Of a stretch of DNA of 64,000 bases, positions 35,542-44,073 are shown in pieces. Origin of the DNA: Mycobacterium nebraskense (GTDB taxonomy: Bacteria; Actinomycetota; Actinomycetes; Mycobacteriales; Mycobacteriaceae); the NCBI RefSeq assembly GCF_002102255.1, contig NZ_LQPH01000138.1, positions 62,001-126,000 of the forward strand, in the 5' to 3' direction. The translations under genes and the position numbers were made by a program. Numbering within the stretch: the first letter of the stretch is position 1; every line of letters starts with the position of its first letter. The notes under the pieces were generated by a model. That model saw nothing but the letters and a program-made list of their open reading frames with translations. It was not told the DNA's origin and did no database searches.

Positions 35542-36623
35542 CGGTGGACGCCGACTTCGAGGAGCGCCTGACCGCCTGGCTGCGCACCCGACTGCCCGAC
35601 TCCGGTGACGTTCGCGTCGAGGGCCTGGACCGGGTGAGCTTCGGGCATTCGGCCGAGATGCTGATGCTGACGGTGGTCAGCCAGGACGGTGATCGGCGTA
35701 CACGCCAAGATGTGGTGCTGCGGCTGCGCCCCAGGCCTCCCGCGCTGCTGGAGCCCTACGACCTCGCACGCCAATTCCGCATCCTGCGCGCACTGCAGGA
35801 CACCGCGGTACGCGTGCCGCGGGCGCTGTGGCTGGAGGAGACCGGCGAGGTGTTGGGCCGGCCGTTCTTCGTGATGGAACGCGCCGCCGGCGACGTCTAC
35901 GAGATGCAGGCGCCCGCCGACGTCGCCGACCACACCGTGGTGCGGATGTGCCAAAGCTTGGTCGAGCAACTCGCCGCGATCCATTCCGTCGACCTGACCG
36001 AGACCGGGCTCGACACGCTCGATGACGGCGGCACGCACCTCGGCCGAGAACTCGACCACTGGGCGTCGGAGATGGACCGGGTCAAGCGCGACTCGCTGCC
36101 CGCGCTCGAACGGCTGCACCGGGCGCTGCGCGAACGGCAGCCCGCGCCATGCCCGACGATCACCCTGGTGCACGGCGACGCCAAACCGGGCAACTTCGCC
36201 TTCACGGGCGGGGAGGTGAGCGCGGTGTTCGACTGGGAGATGACCACGGTCGGCGATCCCCTGACCGACATCGGCTGGCTGGAAATGCTGTGGGTGCAGC
36301 CGGTCGGCATCAACAGCCATCCCGCCGCGCTCCCCATCGACGCCCTGCTCGCCCACTACGAGCAGGCCAGCGGCATCAAGGTGCAAAACCGCGAGTGGTA
36401 TCGGGCCTTCAACGCGTACAAGATGGCCGTCATCTGCCTCATCGGGGCGATGCTCATCGAGGAGGGGCACAGCGATGATCAAAAGCTCGTCCTGGCCGCC
36501 TACGGCACCTCGCTGATGACCAGAGCCGGGCTCGCCGAGCTCGGCATCGACGAACCCCTCGACGACGGTCCGGTGCTGCCACGAGAGGAACGCATCCAGC
36601 AGGTCCTGGCGCATGCCACGTAG
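35538..36623 (+). CDS. APH-fold kinase, ACAD10/11 N-terminal type
   Basis: A 361-residue protein from a GTG at 35538 that overlaps the preceding stop. The kinase fold shows the N-lobe VVLRLRP, the hinge segment RPFFVMERAAGDVYE, the catalytic loop TLVHGDAKPGNFAF and the metal Asp in AVFDWEMTTVGDPLTDIGWL. This matches the acyl-CoA dehydrogenase 10/11-associated phosphotransferase group, thought to phosphorylate hydroxyacyl-CoA compounds before dehydration. Coupled to the lipocalin-like gene and probably under the divergent TetR. It ends 10 bases before the convergent RsbW-type gene. Confidence 0.85.
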   Translation: MTVDADFEERLTAWLRTRLPDSGDVRVEGLDRVSFGHSAEMLMLTVVSQDGDRRTRQDVVLRLRPRPPALLEPYDLARQFRILRALQDTAVRVPRALWLEETGEVLGRPFFVMERAAGDVYEMQAPADVADHTVVRMCQSLVEQLAAIHSVDLTETGLDTLDDGGTHLGRELDHWASEMDRVKRDSLPALERLHRALRERQPAPCPTITLVHGDAKPGNFAFTGGEVSAVFDWEMTTVGDPLTDIGWLEMLWVQPVGINSHPAALPIDALLAHYEQASGIKVQNREWYRAFNAYKMAVICLIGAMLIEEGHSDDQKLVLAAYGTSLMTRAGLAELGIDEPLDDGPVLPREERIQQVLAHAT

Positions 36624-36633
36624 CGCGCAGGTT

Positions 36634-37137
36634 TTAAGTGTCGGACCGCCGGGTCAGGTCGGCCCAGGTCAATGTGACGCGGGTTCCGTGCGGCGTGAGA
36701 TCGATGGTCACTTCGTCGGCGAGTGCCTCCATCAGCGGGATGCCGCGTCCCCGGAGCTGCTGATGGTGCTGGGTCGGAACTTTCTGGCGCCAGCGGCCGC
36801 GATCGTCGACCGCGACGGCCAGGGTGTCGGACTGGCGGTCGTAAGCTGCGCTCACGTCCAGCGTCCCGCACTGCGAGGCGTCGCAATAGGCGAATTGCGC
36901 GGCGTTCGCGATCGCTTCGTTTACCGCTAGCAGGACGTCGCTGAACCGGTCGGCATCGAGCGTGAAATGGGTTTCAAGCCATGACCCGAACTCGGCGCGG
37001 GCCCGAGCAGCGCTGCGCGGGTCGGCGGCGACGCGCTTCCGCACGAAGCGGGACCGGTCGTCGATGTTTGACACGCTTTGCGGCTGATGATCAGAGCGCC
37101 CCATCGTCCCCAGTTGTGCCCCCATCTCCAGATTCAC
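36634..37137 (-). CDS. RsbW-type anti-sigma factor / serine-protein kinase
   Basis: A 167-residue protein from a GTG at 37137 that overlaps the STAS gene stop by 4 bases. The GHKL ATPase fold shows the N-box VLLAVNEAIANAAQFAY and a G1-like AVAVDDRGRW, then GRGIPLMEALADEVTIDL. It would bind and hold a SigF-like sigma factor and phosphorylate the partner STAS protein. The ~25 N-terminal residues before SNIDDRSRF are poorly constrained and the true start may be internal. No sigma gene is adjacent, so the target is elsewhere. Confidence 0.87.
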   Translation of the reverse strand: MNLEMGAQLGTMGRSDHQPQSVSNIDDRSRFVRKRVAADPRSAARARAEFGSWLETHFTLDADRFSDVLLAVNEAIANAAQFAYCDASQCGTLDVSAAYDRQSDTLAVAVDDRGRWRQKVPTQHHQQLRGRGIPLMEALADEVTIDLTPHGTRVTLTWADLTRRSDT

Positions 37138-37511
37138 CCACCAGCAATGCCGCTCAGCGCGTCGTCAAGCGAGCTGTAAAGCGCGAGCACGCTGTCGATT
37201 CCCATCAGCTTGATCGGCCTGCTCGTGGCCGAGCCGTTGGCGACGACGGCGAATTTGGTGGGCGGCTCGGTGTCCGCCTGCGCCGTGACCAGGACCGTCA
37301 TCCCGGCCGACGCCAAGAAGTCCACTTTGGACAGGTCAACGATCAGCGCGGCGGGTTTGGTCGCCAGCGCGGTCTGAATCGCCTCGGCCAGATGCGGCGA
37401 GCTGAGCATGTCCACTTCACCCGAGACGGTGAGCACGACCGCCTGATCTACCTGCTGTTTTCCTACTGCAAAAGCGGTCGGATCGATTGGATCACCGGTT
37501 AGTTCGCCCAT
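37134..37511 (-). CDS. STAS-domain anti-sigma factor antagonist
   Basis: A 125-residue protein from an ATG at 37511. The STAS fold is clear: VVLTVSGEVDMLSSPHLAEA, then IVDLSKVDFLASAGMTVLVT with the Ser in SAGM as the predicted phosphorylation site, the switch that releases it from the anti-sigma kinase. It is coupled to the following RsbW-type gene. Similar in size to RsfB of M. tuberculosis, but the order and partner do not allow a firm name. Confidence 0.87.
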   Translation of the reverse strand: MGELTGDPIDPTAFAVGKQQVDQAVVLTVSGEVDMLSSPHLAEAIQTALATKPAALIVDLSKVDFLASAGMTVLVTAQADTEPPTKFAVVANGSATSRPIKLMGIDSVLALYSSLDDALSGIAGG

Positions 37512-37865
37512 GGTCTATCACTCACATTCGGTCCCTGTTGGGACACTGCTAGCTCTCAAAACAGCCACTGCCAAGCCCCGGGGCTGCTTGTTCAACCCCA
37601 TCGGAAAGCGCTTGCCCGTCGGAGGAGACACACTCCGTCGATCTGCGCGCCAGCTACAGATGCAGCCGCAAGTTGTTTACTCAATGGTATGGCACGCGGC
37701 AAACCACACTCAAAACGAGTGAACGAATCGCGACGTCGCGACGTCCTGTGAGTGTGTGCGAGCATCCCCGCAGAAGTTGCGCATGGCGCCGGCCCATGCG
37801 TGAATTAACTCCACCGGATTCGTGTCCAGGCTGGGCCCCGTGGCCTGCGCAAACACGGAAGGGCG
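37512..37865. other. 354-base divergent intergenic region
   Basis: This is the promoter region for the STAS-RsbW unit (leftward) and the catalase-cytochrome unit (rightward). It is less GC-rich than its surroundings. It holds a 12-base palindrome AGCCCCGGGGCT (37574-37585), a 14-base palindrome GACGTCGCGACGTC (37732-37745) and a distant inverted repeat CACACTC...GAGTGTG flanking the latter. I looked for a SigF-type GTTT-N15-17-GGGTAT promoter and found no convincing one. Confidence 0.5.
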
Positions 37866-38999
37866 GTGGCCGTGGAGCCCGGTGATGGCGGCGGCGAGGC
37901 GGACGACCCGCCCGGCGATGTCAGACCCAGCCGGCCCCTTGCCGACGCGTTGACACGACGGCGCGCGTTGCTGGGCATGGGTGCGGTGGCCGGCATCGCC
38001 GCGGTCGATGTGGGTGGGTTCGCCTACGCCGGCGGCTGGCTGCGGCCGGGCGCGCTGACGCCGCCCCGGTTCGCCGACCGCTTCGAACACGTCTACGGAC
38101 GTCACGACGGTTTTCGCCGCAACCACGCCAAGGGGCTCAGCGCGGTAGGAACCTTTGCGAGCACCGGGGCGGGGGCGGAGGTCTGCCGGGCCGCGGTCTT
38201 CCGGGCGGGAAGCGTGCCGGTAATCGGCCGGTTTTCCCTGTCGGGCGGTCTCCCGGATCAGGCGGACATGCACGGCACAGTCCGGGGACTGGGCCTGCTG
38301 TTCCAGGGATCGGACGGCCAGCAATGGCGCACCGCGATGATCAACATCCCTGTCTTCGCGGACAGCACGCCCCAAGGGTTCTACGACCGGCTGCTCGCCT
38401 CCAAACCCGTGCCCGAGACCGGCAAGCCCGACCCCGAGCAGATGGCCGCCTTCCTCGACCGCCATCCCGAGACCGTCGCGGCGATGAAGGTCATCAAGCA
38501 GGCCCCACCGAGTGCGGGGTTCGCCGACAGCGCGTTTTACGGCCTGAATGCGTTCCGGTTCACCAACGGCGCCGGAGCGAGCGTTCCGGTGCGCTGGGCC
38601 GTCCTTCCGCAGCAAGCGGCGGGCGTGCCGGTGTCCTCGACCGGCAAGGATTACCTGTTCGACGAACTTATCCACGCGCTCGCCCAGCGACCACTGAGTT
38701 GGCGGCTGGTGCTCACCATCGGCGAGCCGGGTGATCCGACCAACGACGCCACGAAAGCCTGGCCGCGGGAGCGCCGCACCGTCGACGCCGGCACCATCAC
38801 CGTCACGGCGGTGCAGACAGAGGCGCCCGGCAACGCCCGCGATATCAACTTCGACCCGCTGGTGCTGCCGGACGGCATCACCGCCTCCGACGACCCGCTG
38901 CTCGCCGCGAGATCAGCCGTCTACGCCCGCTCGTTCACCCGCCGCGCCGAGGAACCCAAGAAGCCCAGCGAAGTCGACGTCTCCCGGGTGCTCCAGTGA
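37866..38999 (+). CDS. Tat-exported catalase-family peroxidase (SrpA type)
   Basis: About 377 residues from a GTG at 37866 (a second GTG at 37872 is possible). A twin-arginine signal (TRRRALLGMGAVAGIAAVDV) lies at about 30-50, so the folded haem protein is exported. The small catalase fold keeps the distal His in FRRNHAKGLSAVGTF, RFSLSGGLPDQADMHGTVRG, and the proximal R-x3-Y in ARSAVYARSF. It would use peroxide to oxidise a substrate or remove peroxide outside the membrane. The stop overlaps the cytochrome b561 gene by 4 bases, giving a likely electron-donor partner. Confidence 0.9.
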   Translation: MAVEPGDGGGEADDPPGDVRPSRPLADALTRRRALLGMGAVAGIAAVDVGGFAYAGGWLRPGALTPPRFADRFEHVYGRHDGFRRNHAKGLSAVGTFASTGAGAEVCRAAVFRAGSVPVIGRFSLSGGLPDQADMHGTVRGLGLLFQGSDGQQWRTAMINIPVFADSTPQGFYDRLLASKPVPETGKPDPEQMAAFLDRHPETVAAMKVIKQAPPSAGFADSAFYGLNAFRFTNGAGASVPVRWAVLPQQAAGVPVSSTGKDYLFDELIHALAQRPLSWRLVLTIGEPGDPTNDATKAWPRERRTVDAGTITVTAVQTEAPGNARDINFDPLVLPDGITASDDPLLAARSAVYARSFTRRAEEPKKPSEVDVSRVLQ

Positions 39000-39571
39000 A
39001 GGAAGGCGCCGCCACGACCCGGTTCGCGCTCCCGTCCCGCGTGCTGCACTGGCTGATGGCGCCGATGGTCATCGCGCAACTGCTCATCGGCGTCACCATG
39101 GTCGCGGCCTTGAGCTACTACCCGCTGCTGCTGGCCATCCATCGGCCTCTGGGTGTGCTGATCCTGGGGTTCGCCGTGGTGCGGCTCGCGAATCGGCTCA
39201 GGCACCGGCCCCCACCGTTTCTGTCCACCATGAGCGGCGCCGAAAGGCGCATCGCGACGTGGTCGGAATACCTGCTCTACGCCCTGCTGCTGGTGCAGCC
39301 CCTGACCGGGTGGGCCATGCTGTCGGCGGCGCGGTTCCCGGTCACGCTGGTGGGCCCGCTGCGACTACCCGGCATCGCGCCGCACAACATAGACGTATTC
39401 GCGGTGCTGCGCGAGTGGCACGGCGCCTTCGCGTTTCTGCTGTTCCTGACGTTTACCGCCCACATGTGCGCGGTGCTCTTCCACACGCTCGTTCTGCGCG
39501 ACCGGCTTCTTGATCGCATGGCGCTGTGGCGCGTCAGACCCGCCTCCCCGCCGGACCAAGCCGAGCTGTGA
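38996..39571 (+). CDS. Cytochrome b561 family membrane protein
   Basis: A 191-residue protein from a GTG at 38996 (GTGA overlap with the peroxidase). Four membrane helices carry His residues fitted for two b haems: SRVLHWLMAPM, LAIHRPLGVLIL, LREWHGAFAF and TFTAHMCAVLFHTLV. It would pass electrons from the quinone pool across the membrane, most simply to the coupled exported peroxidase; the pairing is widely seen. The function in this organism is inferred. Confidence 0.9.
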   Translation: MKEGAATTRFALPSRVLHWLMAPMVIAQLLIGVTMVAALSYYPLLLAIHRPLGVLILGFAVVRLANRLRHRPPPFLSTMSGAERRIATWSEYLLYALLLVQPLTGWAMLSAARFPVTLVGPLRLPGIAPHNIDVFAVLREWHGAFAFLLFLTFTAHMCAVLFHTLVLRDRLLDRMALWRVRPASPPDQAEL

Positions 39572-39686
39572 CGACCGGCCTCCCCGGGCTCTGATCGGCC
39601 GAATATGATCGGCACGATTATCTCAAGGGTGCGGAGCACCGCAGGCGCCGTGACCGTACGGGACCACGAAGGAGTGGAGAACTTCC

Positions 39687-40580
39687 ATGCCGAACGAGAA
39701 GCAAGCGGACCGGATGACGTCGGGGAAGGGATTCATCGCGGCGCTCGACCAGAGCGGCGGCTCCACGCCCAAGGCGCTGCGCCTCTACGGCATCCAGGAC
39801 GACGCGTACTCCTCCGAGGAGGAGATGTTCGACCTCATTCACCAGATGCGTTCGCGGATCATCACCGCCCCGGCGTTCACCGGTGACCGCGTGCTGGCCG
39901 CGATCCTGTTCGAGCAGACCATGGACCGGGAGATCGCGGGCAAGCCGTCGACCACCTACCTGTGGGAGACGAAGGGCGTGGTGCCCATCCTCAAGATCGA
40001 CAAGGGCCTGGCGGAGGGGTCCGACGACGTGCAGTTGATGAAGCCGATCCCGGGACTGGACGATCTGCTGGAACGTGCGGTCGGCCTGGGTGTCTTCGGC
40101 ACCAAAGAACGGTCGGTGATCGGCGGCGCCAACCCCAAGGGGATCGCCGCCGTGGTTGCCCAGCAGTTCGAGCTGGCCGGTCAGGTGCTCTCGCACGGTC
40201 TGGTGCCCATCATCGAGCCCGAGGTCACCATCTCGATCTCGGACAAGGCCGAGGCCGAGGCGATTCTGCGCGACGAGATCGCCAAGCAACTCGAGAACCT
40301 GCCCGACGGGCAGCGCGTGATGCTCAAGCTGAGCCTGCCCAGCGAGGTCAACTACTACCGCCCCCTGATCGAACACCCGAAGGTCATGCGGGTGGTCGCC
40401 CTCTCCGGCGGCTACTCGCGCGAGGAAGCCAACGAGCTGCTGGCGAAGAACACCGGGTTGATCGCCAGCTTCAGCCGTGCGCTGACCGAGGGGCTGACCG
40501 CCGACCAGTCCGACGAGCAGTTCAACGCCACGCTGGACAAGGCGATCCAGTCGATCTACGACGCCTCGGTCGCCGGCTGA
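39687..40580 (+). CDS. Class I fructose-bisphosphate aldolase
   Basis: A 297-residue protein from an ATG at 39687 with a strong ribosome site (AGGAGTGGAG). It matches class I aldolases ([65 protein letters not shown]); the Lys in LKIDKGL and others of the barrel form the Schiff base. It splits fructose 1,6-bisphosphate into dihydroxyacetone phosphate and glyceraldehyde 3-phosphate without metal. Mycobacteria usually rely on the class II enzyme, so this is a second aldolase. It stands alone and ends 1 base before the convergent DUF190 gene. Confidence 0.92.
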   Translation: MPNEKQADRMTSGKGFIAALDQSGGSTPKALRLYGIQDDAYSSEEEMFDLIHQMRSRIITAPAFTGDRVLAAILFEQTMDREIAGKPSTTYLWETKGVVPILKIDKGLAEGSDDVQLMKPIPGLDDLLERAVGLGVFGTKERSVIGGANPKGIAAVVAQQFELAGQVLSHGLVPIIEPEVTISISDKAEAEAILRDEIAKQLENLPDGQRVMLKLSLPSEVNYYRPLIEHPKVMRVVALSGGYSREEANELLAKNTGLIASFSRALTEGLTADQSDEQFNATLDKAIQSIYDASVAG

Positions 40581-40581
40581 C

Positions 40582-41670
40582 CTAGTAGCTGTGATGGGCC
40601 ATGCGCGGCGGGCCCTCGTCGGTGTCGTGTTCGTCCGACACCACCGCGGGCACCATCTCGCTAGTCACCAGCCCGTCGTCGCGGGTCAATTCGTCTATCA
40701 CATCGAAGGATTCGGAGATGTTGGCCGGGGTGTCGACGACGATGGTCACCACGGGGACGCGGCGGCGTAGCGAGAGCCACTTGTCACCGTGCGGTTGATG
40801 GTCCCCGTGGTAACCCCAGATGCCCCGCAGCACCGTCGCGCCGTCGGGCGCCTCGCGCTGATAAAGCCGCTGCACGATGGCGCGGTGAATCGGCACCCCG
40901 TCATGTAGTGCCGACTCGGACGTGTAGATCGTCAACTTCTGGAACAACGCCAAACCGCAGTCGTCGAACCCCGGGAGAGCGTGCGGCCGCTCCAAGAGTT
41001 CGCCGTCCCGTTTGCACACACGGACCCGCTCCAGCGTCATCGTGGGTCGGCGCAGCAGCGCCGCCAGTTCCGGCAAGACCCCTCCGATGCGCTCGCCGGA
41101 TCCGACGGCGACGATCATCATCGGCACGTTGGCGTTACGACCGAAGAAGCGCGCACGTTGCCGCTGCCCGTGGGTGACGCCGTCCACCCCCAGCAGCACC
41201 GACGCGCCGGCTATTCGGCGCCGATGTAGCAGATCGCAGACGCCGACATAGGCCGGCGCGCCGTCGACGCGTTCCTTGCGGCCGACGTAGACCGTCAGCT
41301 TGACGGCTTCGCGCAACTCGTCGGGGAGCTCCACCGGCCCGAGGAACGCCCCGTCCTCGCGCAGCAGCCGCGCCCGCTCCAATGTGACCAGGCCGCGCTG
41401 CTTGACGGCGAGCACTTGGTCGAGCAGGGCTTCGATCTTCGCCTTCGTGTCGACGGCAACGATCGCGACGGGCGGATCATGGGACAACGTCAGCGACTCG
41501 TCGGTTCTCAGGTGGCGCCCGCTCCCGAAGCCGCCGATGCCGCGCAGCACCACGCCGCAGGCGACGCGATGCCGGGCATACAGGTCGAGCAGCACATCGG
41601 CGACAAAGCCTTCGTCAGTTCGCCGACACTCGGCCAGATAGGTGGTGAGCTTCAGGCAGTCTTCGTCCAT
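40582..41670 (-). CDS. Triple DUF190-domain protein
   Basis: A 362-residue protein from an ATG at 41670. Three tandem copies of one ~100-residue domain are visible, each starting with a K/LT-Y strand: CLKLTTYLAE (~5), AVKLTVYVGRKE (~122) and FQKLTIYTSES (~243). Each continues with a helix, a VVLRGIGGFG-type loop (VLRGIGGFGSG, VLLGVDGVTHG, VLRGIWGYHGD), a strand (PVAIVAVDT, PMMIVAVGS, PVVTIVVDT) and a helix. DUF190 is a PII-like ferredoxin fold normally found as one domain of ~110 residues, so this is a pseudo-trimer in one chain. Ligand and partner unknown; nucleotide sensing is a fold-based guess. Confidence 0.85.
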   Translation of the reverse strand: MDEDCLKLTTYLAECRRTDEGFVADVLLDLYARHRVACGVVLRGIGGFGSGRHLRTDESLTLSHDPPVAIVAVDTKAKIEALLDQVLAVKQRGLVTLERARLLREDGAFLGPVELPDELREAVKLTVYVGRKERVDGAPAYVGVCDLLHRRRIAGASVLLGVDGVTHGQRQRARFFGRNANVPMMIVAVGSGERIGGVLPELAALLRRPTMTLERVRVCKRDGELLERPHALPGFDDCGLALFQKLTIYTSESALHDGVPIHRAIVQRLYQREAPDGATVLRGIWGYHGDHQPHGDKWLSLRRRVPVVTIVVDTPANISESFDVIDELTRDDGLVTSEMVPAVVSDEHDTDEGPPRMAHHSY

Positions 41671-41746
41671 CGCCGCTCCAGTCGCTTTGCGGCGATCCTA
41701 CTCGCTTCAGACCCCAAGCGTCACAACGGTGTTCGACCGGCCCGCG

Positions 41747-42919
41747 TCACCGCAGCTTTTCGGTCGGCACCGCGTAGCGGTCCTGGTAGGCACGCACCCG
41801 TTCCCGCACCTCGCCCGCCTCAAGGCCGGTGTCCGACCAGGTGTAGCGGCCACGACCGCCGTCGCCGGGGTGGGCGGCGAGGAATTCACGCATCTTCTGC
41901 TCGGCGTCGGGTCGCAGCTCGCGATCCAGCCGCTGGTAGATGTCCTTGATCGTGGTCCACGGGTCGTTGATGAAGTCGCTGTACTGCACGTCGATCACGC
42001 GGTCCGCCGGCACCGCCCCGCTGTCCCGCAGGGCCATCTCGCGCTCCAGACCGACGACGATCTCCTCGTAGGACTGCGCCGCGCACTCGGCGATGCTGGA
42101 CTCGTCGCTGCACATCCGGCGTAGGTGGTGGGTCAGGGCGGCGATCGACGAGATCACATTGAGCGGGTCGCGGTGGGTCTGCACGATCAACGCGTCGGGG
42201 TATTCGGCCAGCAGCGTGTCGAGCTGCCACAGATGCGCCGGAGACTTCAGCAACCACTGACCGGACACACCGGACTGCAAGTGCTGCAGGAAGATTCGGT
42301 GATAGCGGTAGGCGCCCGCGTGGTCCGCCTCATAGAGCAGCCAGCGGTAGTAACTGGGCAGGCGGTACTGCACCGAGAAGATCATGCTGACGAACTCACC
42401 GGCCGTGATGCGCACGCACTCCTGCCCGACGAGGGCGCCCATCGGATGAAACGCCAGAAACCCCGGCATGATCTGTTCGGACATGTCGATGCTGGCCTGC
42501 GTCTGCGCGATGCGCGGATCGTCGTGATAGGTGTCCGGCTGAGGAACCGGACAGGGCTCGTCGACCTCCCACGTCAACGGGGCGCGCAACTCGGGATCCT
42601 GGGCCAGTAGGTCGTAGAGGATCGTGGTGCCGGTGCGGGGCTGGCCGACGATGAATATCGGCGCCGCAATCGGTTTGGTGGCGATCTCGGGATGTTGCTT
42701 GCGCCAGGCGATCACGCCCAGGCGATTCTTCAGGGCCCGCATGATGTCGAGGTGGGCGATCTCCACGCCGATGTCCGACAGGCGCGCGTCGTTGATCAGC
42801 CCGTCGGTCAGGCGGTGCAGCCCGGGCCGCCAGCCCTCGGCACCGAAGTCGTCGCTTCCGACTTCCTCGCAGGCGGCGGCGATCAGCCGCTCGGGGGCGA
42901 AACGGTCCCGCAGTGTCAT
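41747..42919 (-). CDS. Sulfotransferase-family protein
   Basis: A 390-residue protein from ATG 42919. The PAPS 5'-phosphosulfate loop is PIFIVGQPRTGTTILYDLLA (~82-101), and the 3'-phosphate segment is ALIVQTHRDPLNVISSIAAL. This is the Sulfotransfer_3 group that is expanded in mycobacteria. It would move sulfate from PAPS to an alcohol on a lipid or sterol-like acceptor, although many family members have unknown activity. Its start overlaps the upstream DUF1214 gene by 4 bases (ATGA), so the two form one operon. Confidence 0.88.
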   Translation of the reverse strand: MTLRDRFAPERLIAAACEEVGSDDFGAEGWRPGLHRLTDGLINDARLSDIGVEIAHLDIMRALKNRLGVIAWRKQHPEIATKPIAAPIFIVGQPRTGTTILYDLLAQDPELRAPLTWEVDEPCPVPQPDTYHDDPRIAQTQASIDMSEQIMPGFLAFHPMGALVGQECVRITAGEFVSMIFSVQYRLPSYYRWLLYEADHAGAYRYHRIFLQHLQSGVSGQWLLKSPAHLWQLDTLLAEYPDALIVQTHRDPLNVISSIAALTHHLRRMCSDESSIAECAAQSYEEIVVGLEREMALRDSGAVPADRVIDVQYSDFINDPWTTIKDIYQRLDRELRPDAEQKMREFLAAHPGDGGRGRYTWSDTGLEAGEVRERVRAYQDRYAVPTEKLR

Positions 42920-44013
42920 ACCGGCTCCTCACATTCGCGCACCGACACCGTCACGTCAGGAGGGCTGGGGTTGTCCAGCCAGCGCAGGACGATGAAGCCC
43001 CGATGCCGGCCACCGGTGTCGAGCCAGTGGCCCATCCCGAAGTCCTTCGCGGACAGCGCGATTCGCACCCGGCCGTCCGCATCGGGCGCCACGCCGCGGT
43101 TCGTCACCGAGCTGTGCCGGGCGCGCGGTTCCAGGCATTCGTGCCAGATGCTTTCCAGCGTGACGTTCCAGTACCGGGTGTCCGGGGGAGCGATGTCGAG
43201 CACCAGGGCCTCGTTGGGTCCGAGCCGGTAGGTCCCGATCATGTACAGGTTGTCCGGGGTGGTGTCGGCGGCGCCCAGGCTGGCGGCCTCGGCGGTCAGC
43301 AAGGTGTTGGGCGCGTCGAGCAGCTCCGGCTTGATGGTGCGGTGCAGCGTCGCGAGCTTCATCAGTGACCAGGCCATCGCGGTGAACTGATCGGCGAGCT
43401 CGCCGTCCGTCAGCGGTGTCAGCGGTCCGGGGTCCAACGCCTCGATCCGCAGCGTGGCCAGCTCTTCGCGCGCGCGATCACCGATGTACTCGCGGACCAC
43501 CACCGACGACGCGTCGTCGGGAATCTTCACCCACTGCGCGCCGGCGAGATCGGAAGGTTCGTCCGCCGAGAGCACGAGCGCGAATTCGCCTGAGTCCAGC
43601 GCCAAGTCGACGTCGCTGACGTATCCCGCCATGCGGCGTGGCGTGAGTCCAGTGCCGGCCAGAATCTGCAGCCCCAGGTAGGCGCTGGTGCCCCGGGAAC
43701 CGGTGATGCGGTAGCTCCGGTCGCCACGAATCATCGCCAGGTAGTAGTTACCGTCGGGATTGGGACCGCCGACCATGCGGTTCTCCGAGCACATATCGAA
43801 GAAGGAGGGCCGCTCGGCATCGGCCTCGACGGACATCTGCGCGCACAGCGACGAGACGCGGGCGATCAGCCGCAGCCCTTCGAGCAACTCCCGCTCGGAC
43901 TCGGCGTCCTCGGTGACGATCTTGGTGACGTCGGTGACCATCTGCTGGAAGAACTGCCACGCGGCGCGCGCCTTCGGGGCCGTCTGATCGGACGAATCGG
44001 GAGTGTGAGACAT
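42916..44013 (-). CDS. DUF1214-domain protein
   Basis: A 365-residue protein from ATG 44013. It is beta-rich in its centre and C-terminus (GPNPDGNYYLAMIRGDRSYR, NEALVLDIAPPDTRYWNVTL, AKDFGMGHWLDTGGRHRGFI), typical of DUF1214 proteins of mycobacterial lipid/sterol loci. No signal peptide. It overlaps the sulfotransferase gene and faces the TetR gene at 44074; a perfect palindrome lies 11-25 bases upstream of its start. Function unknown; joint action with the sulfotransferase is inferred from coupling. Confidence 0.82.
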   Translation of the reverse strand: MSHTPDSSDQTAPKARAAWQFFQQMVTDVTKIVTEDAESERELLEGLRLIARVSSLCAQMSVEADAERPSFFDMCSENRMVGGPNPDGNYYLAMIRGDRSYRITGSRGTSAYLGLQILAGTGLTPRRMAGYVSDVDLALDSGEFALVLSADEPSDLAGAQWVKIPDDASSVVVREYIGDRAREELATLRIEALDPGPLTPLTDGELADQFTAMAWSLMKLATLHRTIKPELLDAPNTLLTAEAASLGAADTTPDNLYMIGTYRLGPNEALVLDIAPPDTRYWNVTLESIWHECLEPRARHSSVTNRGVAPDADGRVRIALSAKDFGMGHWLDTGGRHRGFIVLRWLDNPSPPDVTVSVRECEEPV

Positions 44014-44023
44014 CGTCTCATGC

Positions 44024-44038
44024 TAAGACTGTGTCTTA
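44024..44038. promoter_or_regulatory. Palindromic operator for the divergent TetR gene
   Basis: TAAGACTGTGTCTTA is a perfect palindrome with 6-base arms and a 3-base centre, in the 60-base gap between the DUF1214 gene (start 44013) and the TetR gene (start 44074). Its position over both likely promoters makes it the best candidate for auto- and operon repression. Confidence 0.65.
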
Positions 44039-44073
44039 CGATTAGGCGTCGATTCGCGGGAAAAGGTGGGGGC

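Noticed and set aside
37512..37865. SigF-type promoter for the STAS/RsbW or catalase units
   Set aside because: GTTT and GGTAT occur but with spacing of about 7 instead of 15-17 bases.
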